In this document: one piece after another, positions 1 through 7,554 of the stretch
Position numbering within the stretch: the first letter of the stretch is position 1
Layout: each line of letters starts with the position of its first letter
Source of the DNA: Lentisphaerota bacterium
GTDB taxonomy: Bacteria; Verrucomicrobiota; Kiritimatiellia; UBA8416; VGWI01
Assembly: GCA_016873655.1 (NCBI GenBank)
Contig: VGWI01000013.1
Coordinates: 1 to 45,136 of the forward strand
Direction: 5' to 3'
DNA: 45,136 nt
Translations under genes and position numbers: made by a program
Notes under the pieces: generated by a model
What the model saw: only the letters and a program-made list of their open reading frames with translations
Databases searched by the model: none
Told to the model about the DNA's origin: nothing

Positions 1-48
1 TGTGGACGGGCCGAGGGCGGCCGACGCGCGCGCATGGTAATTCATCAT
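1..48 (-). CDS. possible 5' end of a further minus-strand gene, cut by the window edge
   Basis: Just downstream of the OppF-type gene, the minus strand has GGGAGAA a few bases before tandem ATG codons at 48-46 and 45-43, and the frame stays open for 16 codons to the window edge. A ribosome site followed by an open frame, in line with the operon, suggests the next co-transcribed gene begins here. Too little is visible to name a product. It could also be chance. Confidence 0.3.
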   Translation of the reverse strand, partial: MMNYHARASAALGPST

Positions 49-83
49 CGGTATTCTCCCACAGGGTGGCGGATCGCCTGTTT

Positions 84-1145
84 CTACGGGTTAACGTCGC
101 CGGACGCCGGATGGTTCACTTCACACGCGTTTCCGGCAAGTATCTCCGCGGCGAAGTGGCACGCGCTGCTTCTTGCCGTCACGACTTCGAGAAGGGGCGG
201 CGTTTCGGAGGCGCACCGGGCTTCGGCGCGATGGCAGCGGTTCCGGGCCGGGCATCCGTCATCTGAAACCGAAGGCTCGACCGCTTCCCCTTTCCATGCG
301 TGTCTGGCGGCTTTTGCGGCGTTTCCGCGGCTGCGCTCCGTGAGTCCGCGGTCAACATCGGGCACGGCCGACAGGAGCGCCTCGGTGTATGGATGGGCGG
401 GCGAGGCAAGAACCCGGCGCGCCGGGCCGTGTTCGACAATGCGGCCCGCGTACATCACGTAGATGCGGTCGCACAGGTATTCCACGACCGCGAGATCGTG
501 TGCAACAAGCAGGAATGCAACGCGGAACTCATCGCGCAGGGCGCCGACTAGGTTCAGTATCTGGGCCTGCACGGAGACGTCCAGCGCCGAGACCGGCTCG
601 TCCGCGACGATGAGCTGCGGGCCGGCCGCAAGCGCCCTGGCCAGGCCGACCCTCTGGCGTTGTCCTCCGCTCAGCTCGTGGGGGTAACTTGATGAACAGG
701 CGGCCGGCAGGCCCACCGCGTCGAGCAGAACTGCGGCGCCTGCTTCGGGCCGGGCGACTCCCCGCGAGATGAGCATCGGCGGCATGCCTCGGACGCGGAG
801 GACTTCAGAGAGTATTCCGCCGACGGTGTGGCGCGGGTTCAGGGATGAGTTCGGATCCTGGAAGACCATCTGGACTTCCGAACGGCGCGAGCGCGGCATG
901 CCCGGCGCGCGGAGCAGATTGCCGCGGAAACGGACTTCGCCGGCCGAAAGGGCGACAAGTCCCGCGAAGACGTTCCCGAGTGTTGTCTTCCCGCACCCGC
1001 TTTCGCCCACGAGTCCGACCATTTCGGCTTCGCCAACGCGCAGGTCCACATCGTGCAGCACCATGGCGGTGTGGCCCGACTGTGCACGGTAGCCTGCTCT
1101 TACGGCGCGCGCTTCAAGAAGGGCGGGGGGAGCAGCGGGCGTCAT
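84..1145 (-). CDS. oligopeptide/dipeptide ABC transporter ATP-binding protein (OppF/DppF type)
   Basis: Cytoplasmic ATPase of a peptide-type ABC importer, 353 residues. Seen: Walker A GESGCGKT at residues 47-54, Q-loop around VFQDP (94-98), ABC signature LSGGQRQR near 158-165, Walker B LIVADEP near 178-184, switch His in AHDLA. The Cys-containing C-terminal tail is typical of OppD/OppF proteins. The start was set at 1145 because this ATG overlaps the TGA of the preceding ATPase gene (ATGA), the usual arrangement for translationally coupled oppD-oppF pairs; an upstream in-frame extension to 1235 would run well into that gene. No permease or substrate-binding gene lies in the window, so the substrate (peptide, nickel or an oligosaccharide) cannot be assigned. 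Opp and Dpp cannot be separated from sequence alone. Confidence 0.93.
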   Translation of the reverse strand: MTPAAPPALLEARAVRAGYRAQSGHTAMVLHDVDLRVGEAEMVGLVGESGCGKTTLGNVFAGLVALSAGEVRFRGNLLRAPGMPRSRRSEVQMVFQDPNSSLNPRHTVGGILSEVLRVRGMPPMLISRGVARPEAGAAVLLDAVGLPAACSSSYPHELSGGQRQRVGLARALAAGPQLIVADEPVSALDVSVQAQILNLVGALRDEFRVAFLLVAHDLAVVEYLCDRIYVMYAGRIVEHGPARRVLASPAHPYTEALLSAVPDVDRGLTERSRGNAAKAARHAWKGEAVEPSVSDDGCPARNRCHRAEARCASETPPLLEVVTARSSACHFAAEILAGNACEVNHPASGDVNP

Positions 1146-2194
1146 CGGCTGCCCCCTTCCGCGCCCAGCGCGTGCCAGCACCTTACCGTCCTGCCGTCGG
1201 CCGGCCTGGTTTCGGGAGGCGCGGCCTCCCTGCATCGCGCCGTTTCACCGTCGCACCGGCCGGCGAAGCGGCACCATTCCGGACGTTGAGAGGGGTCCGG
1301 CACCGAGCCGGGGATGCCCCGGAGCCGGGCGCCCGGGGAGTCATGCCTGCGGCTGAGGCGCGGAACGGCTCTCAGCAGGGCGGCAGTGTATGGGTGAGCC
1401 GGGCGGGCCAGGACAGATGGCGCGGGTCCCGACTCAACTATCATTCCCGCGTACATGACGTGCACCGAGTCCGCCATTTCCGCCACCAGGGCCAGATTGT
1501 GCGTTATCAGCAGAATCGCCATGCCCAGTTCCTTCCGGAGCCTGGCGAGAAGCTCCAGTATCTGCGCCTGGATCGTCACGTCCAGGGCGGTGGTGGGCTC
1601 ATCCGCGACGAGTATGTCCGGGCCGCAGGCCAGGGCCATCGCTATCACAGCGCGCTGCTTCATGCCGCCGCTGAGTTCGTGCGGGTGGCAGCGCCATATC
1701 CTGTCCGGGTTGCCCAGGCCGGCCATCGAAAGGAACCGCAACCCTTCGCCGGCGGGGTCCATGCCGGGCCGGTGAAGGCGCACGCATTCCGCGACCTGCT
1801 TTCCGACGGTCACAACCGGATTCAGGGCGGTTCCCGGCTCCTGGAACACGTAGGCGATGCGTTTTCCGCGGATACGGCGCATGGTCTGCGGGCTCGCGTC
1901 GAGGACGCTGACGCCCCCGACCTTGACCGTGCCGTGCGGATACAGGGCCGGCGGTTCGGGGTGCAGGCGGGCAAGCGCCAGGGCCGTGGCCGTCTTCCCG
2001 CACCCGCTTTCGCCGACAAGCGCGCACACCTCTGCTCGAGCGACGCAGAAGCTGGCGCCGTCAACCGCCCGCACGATTCCTCCGTGTGTCCGGAACCAGA
2101 CGTGGAGATCGCGCACATCGAGTACAACACTGCTGCCGGCCGTTCCAGGCTGCGGTTGCGTGTCTGACGGCGCCGTTGCTGCTGGAGAAGTCAT
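1142..2194 (-). CDS. oligopeptide/dipeptide ABC transporter ATP-binding protein (OppD/DppD type)
   Basis: Second ATPase of the importer, 350 residues, expected to dimerise with the OppF-type partner. Seen: Walker A GESGCGKT at about 61-68, Q-loop VFQEPG, signature LSGGMKQR at 174-181, Walker B ILVADEP at about 194-200, and the C-terminal Cys pattern (CRFAGRC and later cysteines) of the oligopeptide-transporter C-terminal domain. The first 20 residues are Pro/Thr/Ser-rich and look like a loose leader. It starts 3 nt after the stop of the sulfotransferase-like gene and overlaps the next ATPase gene by 4 nt, so all belong to one minus-strand operon led by the MBOAT gene. Placing a transporter in an acylation operon is unusual. 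Confidence 0.93.
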   Translation of the reverse strand: MTSPAATAPSDTQPQPGTAGSSVVLDVRDLHVWFRTHGGIVRAVDGASFCVARAEVCALVGESGCGKTATALALARLHPEPPALYPHGTVKVGGVSVLDASPQTMRRIRGKRIAYVFQEPGTALNPVVTVGKQVAECVRLHRPGMDPAGEGLRFLSMAGLGNPDRIWRCHPHELSGGMKQRAVIAMALACGPDILVADEPTTALDVTIQAQILELLARLRKELGMAILLITHNLALVAEMADSVHVMYAGMIVESGPAPSVLARPAHPYTAALLRAVPRLSRRHDSPGARLRGIPGSVPDPSQRPEWCRFAGRCDGETARCREAAPPETRPADGRTVRCWHALGAEGGSR

Positions 2195-2197
2195 AGG

Positions 2198-3064
2198 TCA
2201 GAACCGTTCCTGTATTACCCGAAGTGTCAGGCGGACGCGTTCCGGGAAGGGCATCGACCTGAGAACAGTCTGCTCGTAGGCGTGAAGTCGGTCCATTGCC
2301 CCGTCGGAAACCTGTTGCGGCGAACTTTCCGGCGAAGCTCCTGAACGGAAAGCTTCCCACAGGTCCGACTGGGCCGGGGACAACGCAATCGCGCGATCGG
2401 ACGAGCCTGATCTATGGTGGATGAGCGACGGCTGAACGACCGACGTCTGCGGTGAAGCCGTTTCCCTGACCGATCCTCCGAGCGCACGAAGCCACGTGCC
2501 GATGCGCTCGGAAGTTTCGGCCTGTTTGCCGACGAGGTCATCGAACAGCAGTGTCATTCGCGGCATTGCTCTCGAACAATCCAGCGCGCGGATGTTGTAC
2601 AGCTCCCACAGGGCCAGGCCTGCCTCAACCGGGATGCCGTTTCTGCGTTCCAGCGAACGCGCGACGTCCGCCGGGTGCCTGATCACGAACACGCAGGCCG
2701 GACGATAAAGAAGCGGCGTCCACAGCGGCAGGGCGACGCACATCCGCGGCTCCTTCACGCCCCATTGCCCGTGCCTGTTCAGTTTGCCGACGATTTCATT
2801 CGCCCTTTGCCTGAACATCGCCATCGTCCGCCGGCCGACGCGCGCGGGATCGAACCCGGACACCATGTCCCATCTGCAGCGGCACCGGCGCAGGACTTTG
2901 CGGTTCAGCCGGAGCACGTCCTGTCTTTCCCAGAATCCAGCAGGATTGTCCTCATCCGGGGGCAGCAGGTCAGCCTGTTCCCCGAAGAAGAGCCCCATTT
3001 GCGAGAGCGTCATCGCGGCGAGCGACGTGCCTGAGCGGTGCATTCCAAGTATGATGATCTGCAT
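2198..3064 (-). CDS. sulfotransferase-like protein (PAPS-binding fold)
   Basis: 288 residues. The N-terminus has the PAPS 5'-phosphosulfate loop, GMHRSGTS (residues 7-14), followed by a helix. A second block, FVIRHPADVARSL (about 126-138), matches the 3'-phosphate-binding region of sulfotransferases with Arg129 and Ser137; Lys104 in WGVKEPR is also family-typical. The likely reaction is transfer of sulfate from PAPS to a hydroxyl or amine, but this broad family has many uncharacterised members. No signal peptide, so cytoplasmic or peripheral. It lies 20 nt after the SGNH gene and 3 nt before the first ABC ATPase gene. Sitting beside an MBOAT/SGNH pair, it could sulfate the same surface polymer that those proteins acetylate. 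That substrate is inferred. Confidence 0.75.
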   Translation of the reverse strand: MQIIILGMHRSGTSLAAMTLSQMGLFFGEQADLLPPDEDNPAGFWERQDVLRLNRKVLRRCRCRWDMVSGFDPARVGRRTMAMFRQRANEIVGKLNRHGQWGVKEPRMCVALPLWTPLLYRPACVFVIRHPADVARSLERRNGIPVEAGLALWELYNIRALDCSRAMPRMTLLFDDLVGKQAETSERIGTWLRALGGSVRETASPQTSVVQPSLIHHRSGSSDRAIALSPAQSDLWEAFRSGASPESSPQQVSDGAMDRLHAYEQTVLRSMPFPERVRLTLRVIQERF

Positions 3065-3084
3065 TACGCCGTCGTATGTCCGAG

Positions 3085-4419
3085 TCAGCGGACGGACCTC
3101 TTCTCCAGGCCTGCCCGGATAATCGGCAGGACCTGCCTGGCCATTTCCTCTCCGTAGTAGCGGTGGACGACTTCGTTCGGATGCTTCTCTCCGGGGTAAG
3201 GGAAGAGCTCCCGCGGATCGTACGCTCCGTAATCAAGGTCGTAGGTATCAACGATCCAGACCCCCTTCTTCTCCCCGAAATGGCGCAGGAACTGGCGGAA
3301 CCTCCATGCCTGCGCGGCGTCGTAGGAGCCTTCCAGGGGTTTGAGCAGATAGAAGACAGTCTCGGCTTCGCCGGCGATTTCCTTGAGGAGGTCCATTGCC
3401 TCCAGCACATTCTTCTGGCCTGCGGCCATTTCGTCGAACTGTTCGGCGGTGAGGGAGCCGCGCGTTTTCTTCGCGAAGCCGACGGCGGCAGCGGCGGCGA
3501 GCTGCCTCGGGCTCATGTGCTGATAGACCAGGTCGCCGCGGCGCGCCAGGTTCATCAACTGCAGGAAGAAGAATCTCGACGAGAGAAAATTGAACTTGGG
3601 ATCCAGGACCGTGCGCCATGCCGGCCCTTCGTAGGCGCGCACCTTGCGCGGGATTATCTTCATTTCGCCGCCGGAAATGCTCTCGTTCGCCAGGAACATG
3701 ATCATGTCCGGATCGTATTCCGGGCATATGGTCCGCAGCGCGTGGATCTGGTGTCCGTAGATGCTTCCGCCGACCGCGACGTTTGCCACCTCCACGCGTG
3801 CCGGGAGCCCGGTCGAATTGAGCATCCGCTCCATTACGACCGTCATGACCTCGTCGTCGCCCACGCCTGATCCCATGCAGGTCGAGGCTCCGGCAAGGAC
3901 TATGCGGTACACGCCCGGCGGTTTGGGCCTGACGATTTCAGGCCCGCGGAAGCCGTCTGAGTTGGTTGTGAACGGCCGGCCCCGAAAGCTCATACGGGTT
4001 GAAGGTTTCAGGCCCGTGTACGTAGAAGAGTCGAACTCGAAGTTGCCGTGTGGATGTCCGTAACCGGCGGGACGATAATTGTTGAACGAAAGGCCGGCTG
4101 GGCCGAAGTAGTACAGCCTGAACCCGATCTCGCCGCAGGACAGGAAGAGGATCATGCCCGCGGCGAACATGAGGATATGGCGTCTGAACTCGCGCAACCT
4201 GGCGAGGCCGGCGGCCAGCAGCGCGATTTCCCCGAGAAGCAGCCAGTGCAGGCCGATGCGGTCAAACTGCGAGTAGAATCCCCACGCCATGGCGGCGCAG
4301 AGCGCCCCGAAAGCCGCCTGTCGCAAGGTGACTGTTCCGCGCAGTGCGCGGATATGTTCAGAACTGAAAATAGATGAAGTCCTCCCCGCCCTTGACGTTC
4401 GCGCCAAGGAAGTAAGCAT
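3085..4419 (-). CDS. membrane-anchored SGNH/GDSL-type hydrolase or acetyltransferase, MBOAT partner
   Basis: Up to 444 residues. Two or three hydrophobic segments (about 35-50, 56-73 and 82-98) precede an extracytoplasmic SGNH domain. Block I is LAGAST with Ser179, block II VAVGGS (Gly217-218), block III FLANES (Asn245), and block V EKHPN with His413. The Asp normally three residues before this His is Gly410 here, with Glu411 nearby, so the catalytic dyad may be altered. With AlgI-type MBOATs, such partners usually place the acetyl group on an exported polysaccharide. The drawn ATG at 4419 lies 62 nt inside the MBOAT gene and has no ribosome site; a TTG at 4326, after a GGAA, or ATG at 4290 may be the real start. 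Confidence 0.72.
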   Translation of the reverse strand: MLTSLARTSRAGRTSSIFSSEHIRALRGTVTLRQAAFGALCAAMAWGFYSQFDRIGLHWLLLGEIALLAAGLARLREFRRHILMFAAGMILFLSCGEIGFRLYYFGPAGLSFNNYRPAGYGHPHGNFEFDSSTYTGLKPSTRMSFRGRPFTTNSDGFRGPEIVRPKPPGVYRIVLAGASTCMGSGVGDDEVMTVVMERMLNSTGLPARVEVANVAVGGSIYGHQIHALRTICPEYDPDMIMFLANESISGGEMKIIPRKVRAYEGPAWRTVLDPKFNFLSSRFFFLQLMNLARRGDLVYQHMSPRQLAAAAAVGFAKKTRGSLTAEQFDEMAAGQKNVLEAMDLLKEIAGEAETVFYLLKPLEGSYDAAQAWRFRQFLRHFGEKKGVWIVDTYDLDYGAYDPRELFPYPGEKHPNEVVHRYYGEEMARQVLPIIRAGLEKRSVR

Positions 4420-5794
4420 ACAGCACGTAGGCCAGTGTCAGGAGCGCGATGAGATAGCGGCTCCGGCCGCGCTGCTTCATGTACCACAGTTCGTCGCGCG
4501 TTGTCCCGACGCAGGCATTCTCCACGATGATCGGCGCCGCGTAGATAGACAGCGCGATCAAGTTGCGGAAGGTGGCCGCGCCGGCGATATCCGGCCGGAC
4601 GAGATGCTTCAGCATTCCCCACGTGTGCGACAGGCTTGTCGCCCTGAACAGAATGCCGCCCATTATGAACGCCTCGACCGCGAACACGCGGCTGGCGACG
4701 GCCCAGAACCGCTCCATCGGAGGATTCCACATGCCGGGCCGCGGCCTTACGATCTTGCGGAACAGGTTGTATCCGACCTGCAGCATTCCGAAATAGAAGC
4801 CCCAGAGCACGAACGTCCAGTTTGCTCCGTGCCAAAGCCCCATCACGGTCATCGCTATGACGGTGTTGACCTGGACCCGCCATCTGCCGCCCGACCTTCC
4901 CAGCGACTTGAAGACGTAGTCGCGCACCCATGTCGAGAGCGAGATATGCCAGCGGGCGAAGAACTCCGGAATCCGCGCCACCGCGAACGGCGCGTTGAAG
5001 TTGACCATCAGGTCGAACCCCATCAGCCTCGACAGCCCGCGGGCGATGTTGGAATACCCGGAGAAGTCGCCGTATATCTGGAGCGCGAAAGCATGGACAT
5101 AGATGAGTATGTCCAGCCATCCGCCCGACGCGTAGTTGGCGTAGCCGCGGTTGACGATCCGCGCGAGGCTGTCGGCGATGATGATCTTCTTAAGGAGCCC
5201 GACTGCGATCAGGTAAAGGCCGCTGAGCACCTTGTCGCGACTGATCGTGCGCGGGTTGATCATCTGGCCGAGCAGGTTGCTCGCGCGCTCGATCGGGCCC
5301 GCGACGAGCTGCGGGAAGAACGAGACGAACAGGGCGAAATCGAGGAATTTGCGGGTCGGTTTCAGCGTGCCCCTGTAGACGTCGAGCGTGTAGCTGAGAG
5401 TCTGGAAAGTGTAGAACGAGATGCCGACGGGAAGGATCACCTTCAGCGACCAGGGATTCACCTGCAGGCCCAGGCTGGAGAGCATGGAGGCGAACGAGGC
5501 GCTGAAGAAGTTCATGTACTTGAAAAAGCCCAGCATGCTGAGGTTGCCTGCGAGCGAGACGGCAAGCCAGCCGCGCCTGGCCGCGCTGGTGCGCGCCGAC
5601 GCGATCCGCAAGCCGCACGCGAAATCGAGCACTGTCGAGACCAAGAGCAGCGACAGGAACCGCCAGTCCCACCAGCCGTAGAAGAAGTAGCTGGCGAGGA
5701 GCAGCATCCGGTTCTGCCACTTGTGGTCGAGCGCCAGGTAGAGGGCGTAGACCAGGAGGAAGAAGTAGAGAAACTCTATGGAGTTGAATACCAC
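4358..5794 (-). CDS. MBOAT family O-acyltransferase (AlgI-like)
   Basis: 478-residue polytopic membrane protein that moves acyl groups across the membrane for O-acetylation of a surface or exported polymer. It begins MVFNSIEFLYFFL, the hallmark N-terminus of AlgI/DltB-type proteins, and continues with multiple hydrophobic helices. The family's two key histidines are present: His283 in FFARWHISLS and His322 in GLWHGANW. The GTG start at 5794 is favoured over an upstream ATG at 5896 because AGGAG lies about 10 nt before it and the protein then starts like its family. First gene of the minus-strand operon, with a readable promoter at 5839-5868. It is followed by the SGNH partner, as in alginate-type acetylation clusters, but no alginate synthesis genes are nearby. 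Confidence 0.9.
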   Translation of the reverse strand: MVFNSIEFLYFFLLVYALYLALDHKWQNRMLLLASYFFYGWWDWRFLSLLLVSTVLDFACGLRIASARTSAARRGWLAVSLAGNLSMLGFFKYMNFFSASFASMLSSLGLQVNPWSLKVILPVGISFYTFQTLSYTLDVYRGTLKPTRKFLDFALFVSFFPQLVAGPIERASNLLGQMINPRTISRDKVLSGLYLIAVGLLKKIIIADSLARIVNRGYANYASGGWLDILIYVHAFALQIYGDFSGYSNIARGLSRLMGFDLMVNFNAPFAVARIPEFFARWHISLSTWVRDYVFKSLGRSGGRWRVQVNTVIAMTVMGLWHGANWTFVLWGFYFGMLQVGYNLFRKIVRPRPGMWNPPMERFWAVASRVFAVEAFIMGGILFRATSLSHTWGMLKHLVRPDIAGAATFRNLIALSIYAAPIIVENACVGTTRDELWYMKQRGRSRYLIALLTLAYVLYAYFLGANVKGGEDFIYFQF

Positions 5795-5810
5795 GTCGGC
5801 AGTTCTCCTG

Positions 5811-5825
5811 CCGCCCTTCGGGCGG
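5811..5825 (-). promoter_or_regulatory. leader hairpin before the MBOAT gene
   Basis: A perfect 6-bp GC stem (CCGCCC/GGGCGG) with a 3-nt loop lies between the predicted promoter and the AGGAG ribosome site of the MBOAT gene, ending only a few nt before that site. It could tune ribosome access or mRNA stability. The regulatory role is inferred. Confidence 0.4.
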
Positions 5826-5838
5826 AAGCGCTCCGCGG

Positions 5839-5868
5839 ATTGTGCCGGACGCCCGCGTTGAGGGTCAA
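5839..5868 (-). promoter_or_regulatory. promoter of the MBOAT-SGNH-sulfotransferase-ABC operon
   Basis: Read on the minus strand: -35 TTGACC (5868-5863), 18-bp spacer, -10 CACAAT (5844-5839). It stands back to back with the plus-strand promoter of the lipoprotein gene (5886-5915), so one roughly 80-bp region serves both divergent units. The predicted leader is about 40 nt long. Confidence 0.5.
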
Positions 5869-5885
5869 ACTGAAAGCGGCCCTTC

Positions 5886-5915
5886 TTGACCGGCATGCCG
5901 CCCGCGGCCTAGACT
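5886..5915 (+). promoter_or_regulatory. promoter of the lipoprotein-like gene
   Basis: -35 TTGACC (5886-5891), 18-bp spacer, -10 TAGACT (5910-5915), followed by GCCGACA. Transcription would start near 5922, leaving a leader of about 33 nt that carries the GGGGAGGAAG ribosome site. Confidence 0.55.
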
Positions 5916-5954
5916 GCCGACACCTGTCTGTGTCGAACTCGGGGAGGAAGAGTC

Positions 5955-7538
5955 ATGAAGCATGCATGTCTGACGTCTGCAATTGCACTGTCCCTCGTGT
6001 TCTGCGCCGCCTCGTGCAGGAACCTGGCGCCGCCCCTGTCGCCGGATGAGTTGAAGAATGTCCTGATGTCCGACGTCGCCTCGGCACTGGAAGGAGGGCG
6101 AACGAACGACGCCATAGCTCTGCTGGCTGATGCCGCGGAGAAGCCTGAGTTCGCCGGGATGCGGGGCGAGATGCTTTCCATGGAGCTGCGTTACCGGGCG
6201 CTCTCGCAGCCGGTGCAGGAGGTGATTGCGCGATACGCGGCGGTTGCTTCCGGCAGTTTCGACCTTGCGGAGAGAGGCTATCAGGTTGTTGAAGCTGCGT
6301 TGGCGGACCGGGCGGACGGCCGGGAGGCGGCGGCAATATGGGCTGAGGCCCTGGTGTCCAGGCCTCTTCCTCCGTCGATTCGCGCCGCGGCGTATGGGCG
6401 CGTGTTGGAGACCGCGTATGCCGCGCGTTCGGCGGGGCTGCTTGCGGCGCATCTCGCCGGAGCCATCTCCTCGCTGCCTGAGCAATACTCGGCCAGGCTT
6501 GCGGAGCGCGAGGCGGGGCGGCTGGCCAGCGATCCGGCGCCCGGGCTTTTCGACGCCGTGGCTGGCCTGCTTGACGGCGTTGGAGCCGAGAAGCGGGTGT
6601 TCGGCGCCATTGCTTCGGCCGCGCGGGTGAGGAGGTCGCTTGCTCTTTCGGGCCCCGCGGCCGGTGCGGACGACTACAAAGCCCGGTTTGACGCGCTTGG
6701 CGAGCATACGTCCGGCGCATTCCAAGATGTGGTAGCGGCTGCTGGCACAAACACGGTGCTGTTCGCTGATGTCTGCCGTTTCACGATGAGAAAGACCGGA
6801 GCGGCGGACGGGTTGTTCAAGCAGGCAGCGCGTCGCTGGCTGGACCTTTCGCGAAATGCGAAGGATGCCGCCGGACTGCTAGCAACTCTCGCGGAAGCGA
6901 GGGCGCTGGGCATGTCGCCGGAGGATGCCGCCGTTCAGTTGGAGAGGGCTTTCTATGACATAATGCCTTCTGCCTCCGCGGCAGACAGGCAGGCCGTGCT
7001 GGATGCGGGCGAAGGGCTGTTTGCCGCCGTCTCGAATGAGGGCGCGAAGAAGTCGCTGGGGTTCATGCTCCTGGACGGGTGCGCTCTTTCCGAGGACTAC
7101 ACACGGGCGCTCGGAATCCTTGCACGCGGGGTCCCGATGATGGATGAGAGGCAGGCTCGGATGCTGCTTGCCAAGGCCAAGGCCCACGACGCCCTCAAGC
7201 GCGGGGAAAAGCGCGAAGCCATCGGCCATTTCAGGACATTCATGGCTGACATCGACCTTGATGAGTCGTTCGTTGATCCGCTGAGCATGGAGAGTGTCTC
7301 CTCCGTCTACCTGAAAGCGATGAATGCGGCGCGTGTCGCCGGGCTTTGGGACGAACTGGGAGACGCCGAAGAGGCCATTGCCGCGCGCAGGGAAGCGCTT
7401 GAGGGGTACATTGCCGCCATTGAGTCCACCGGCAAGGACTCCAGGCTGCGTGAGAAGATTTCAGCGGAGATCGCGCGGCTGCGCACCGAGCCGGGCCTGG
7501 ACAATGCGGCTGTCCCGGAGTCCGATGTGGCGGAGTGA
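5955..7538 (+). CDS. putative secreted lipoprotein, helical-repeat (TPR-like), unknown function
   Basis: 527 residues. The N-terminus is a signal peptide: a short basic start, a hydrophobic core (about 6-17), then CAASC. Cys21 with Ala/Ala/Ser before it is an acceptable though imperfect lipobox, so a lipid-anchored envelope protein is likely. The rest is almost entirely Ala/Leu/Glu-rich amphipathic helices, with segments such as the 370-410 region looking like degenerate tetratricopeptide units. No catalytic motif seen. Start supported by GGGGAGGAAG upstream and by a promoter at 5886-5915. It is monocistronic and ends 16 nt from the convergent stop of the hybrid kinase gene. A scaffold or assembly role is plausible but not shown. 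Confidence 0.72.
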   Translation: MKHACLTSAIALSLVFCAASCRNLAPPLSPDELKNVLMSDVASALEGGRTNDAIALLADAAEKPEFAGMRGEMLSMELRYRALSQPVQEVIARYAAVASGSFDLAERGYQVVEAALADRADGREAAAIWAEALVSRPLPPSIRAAAYGRVLETAYAARSAGLLAAHLAGAISSLPEQYSARLAEREAGRLASDPAPGLFDAVAGLLDGVGAEKRVFGAIASAARVRRSLALSGPAAGADDYKARFDALGEHTSGAFQDVVAAAGTNTVLFADVCRFTMRKTGAADGLFKQAARRWLDLSRNAKDAAGLLATLAEARALGMSPEDAAVQLERAFYDIMPSASAADRQAVLDAGEGLFAAVSNEGAKKSLGFMLLDGCALSEDYTRALGILARGVPMMDERQARMLLAKAKAHDALKRGEKREAIGHFRTFMADIDLDESFVDPLSMESVSSVYLKAMNAARVAGLWDELGDAEEAIAARREALEGYIAAIESTGKDSRLREKISAEIARLRTEPGLDNAAVPESDVAE

Positions 7539-7554
7539 CGGGGCCGTTCCGGCG

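Noticed and set aside
845-2167. Long open plus-strand frame opposite the ABC ATPase genes
   Set aside because: It is antisense to two well-supported genes with complete motifs, has Arg/Pro/Ala-rich composition typical of GC-rich shadow frames, and shows no domain.
4289-6049. 586-codon open plus-strand frame across the MBOAT gene
   Set aside because: Antisense to the MBOAT gene and across its promoter region; His/Arg/Glu-rich translation without a domain.
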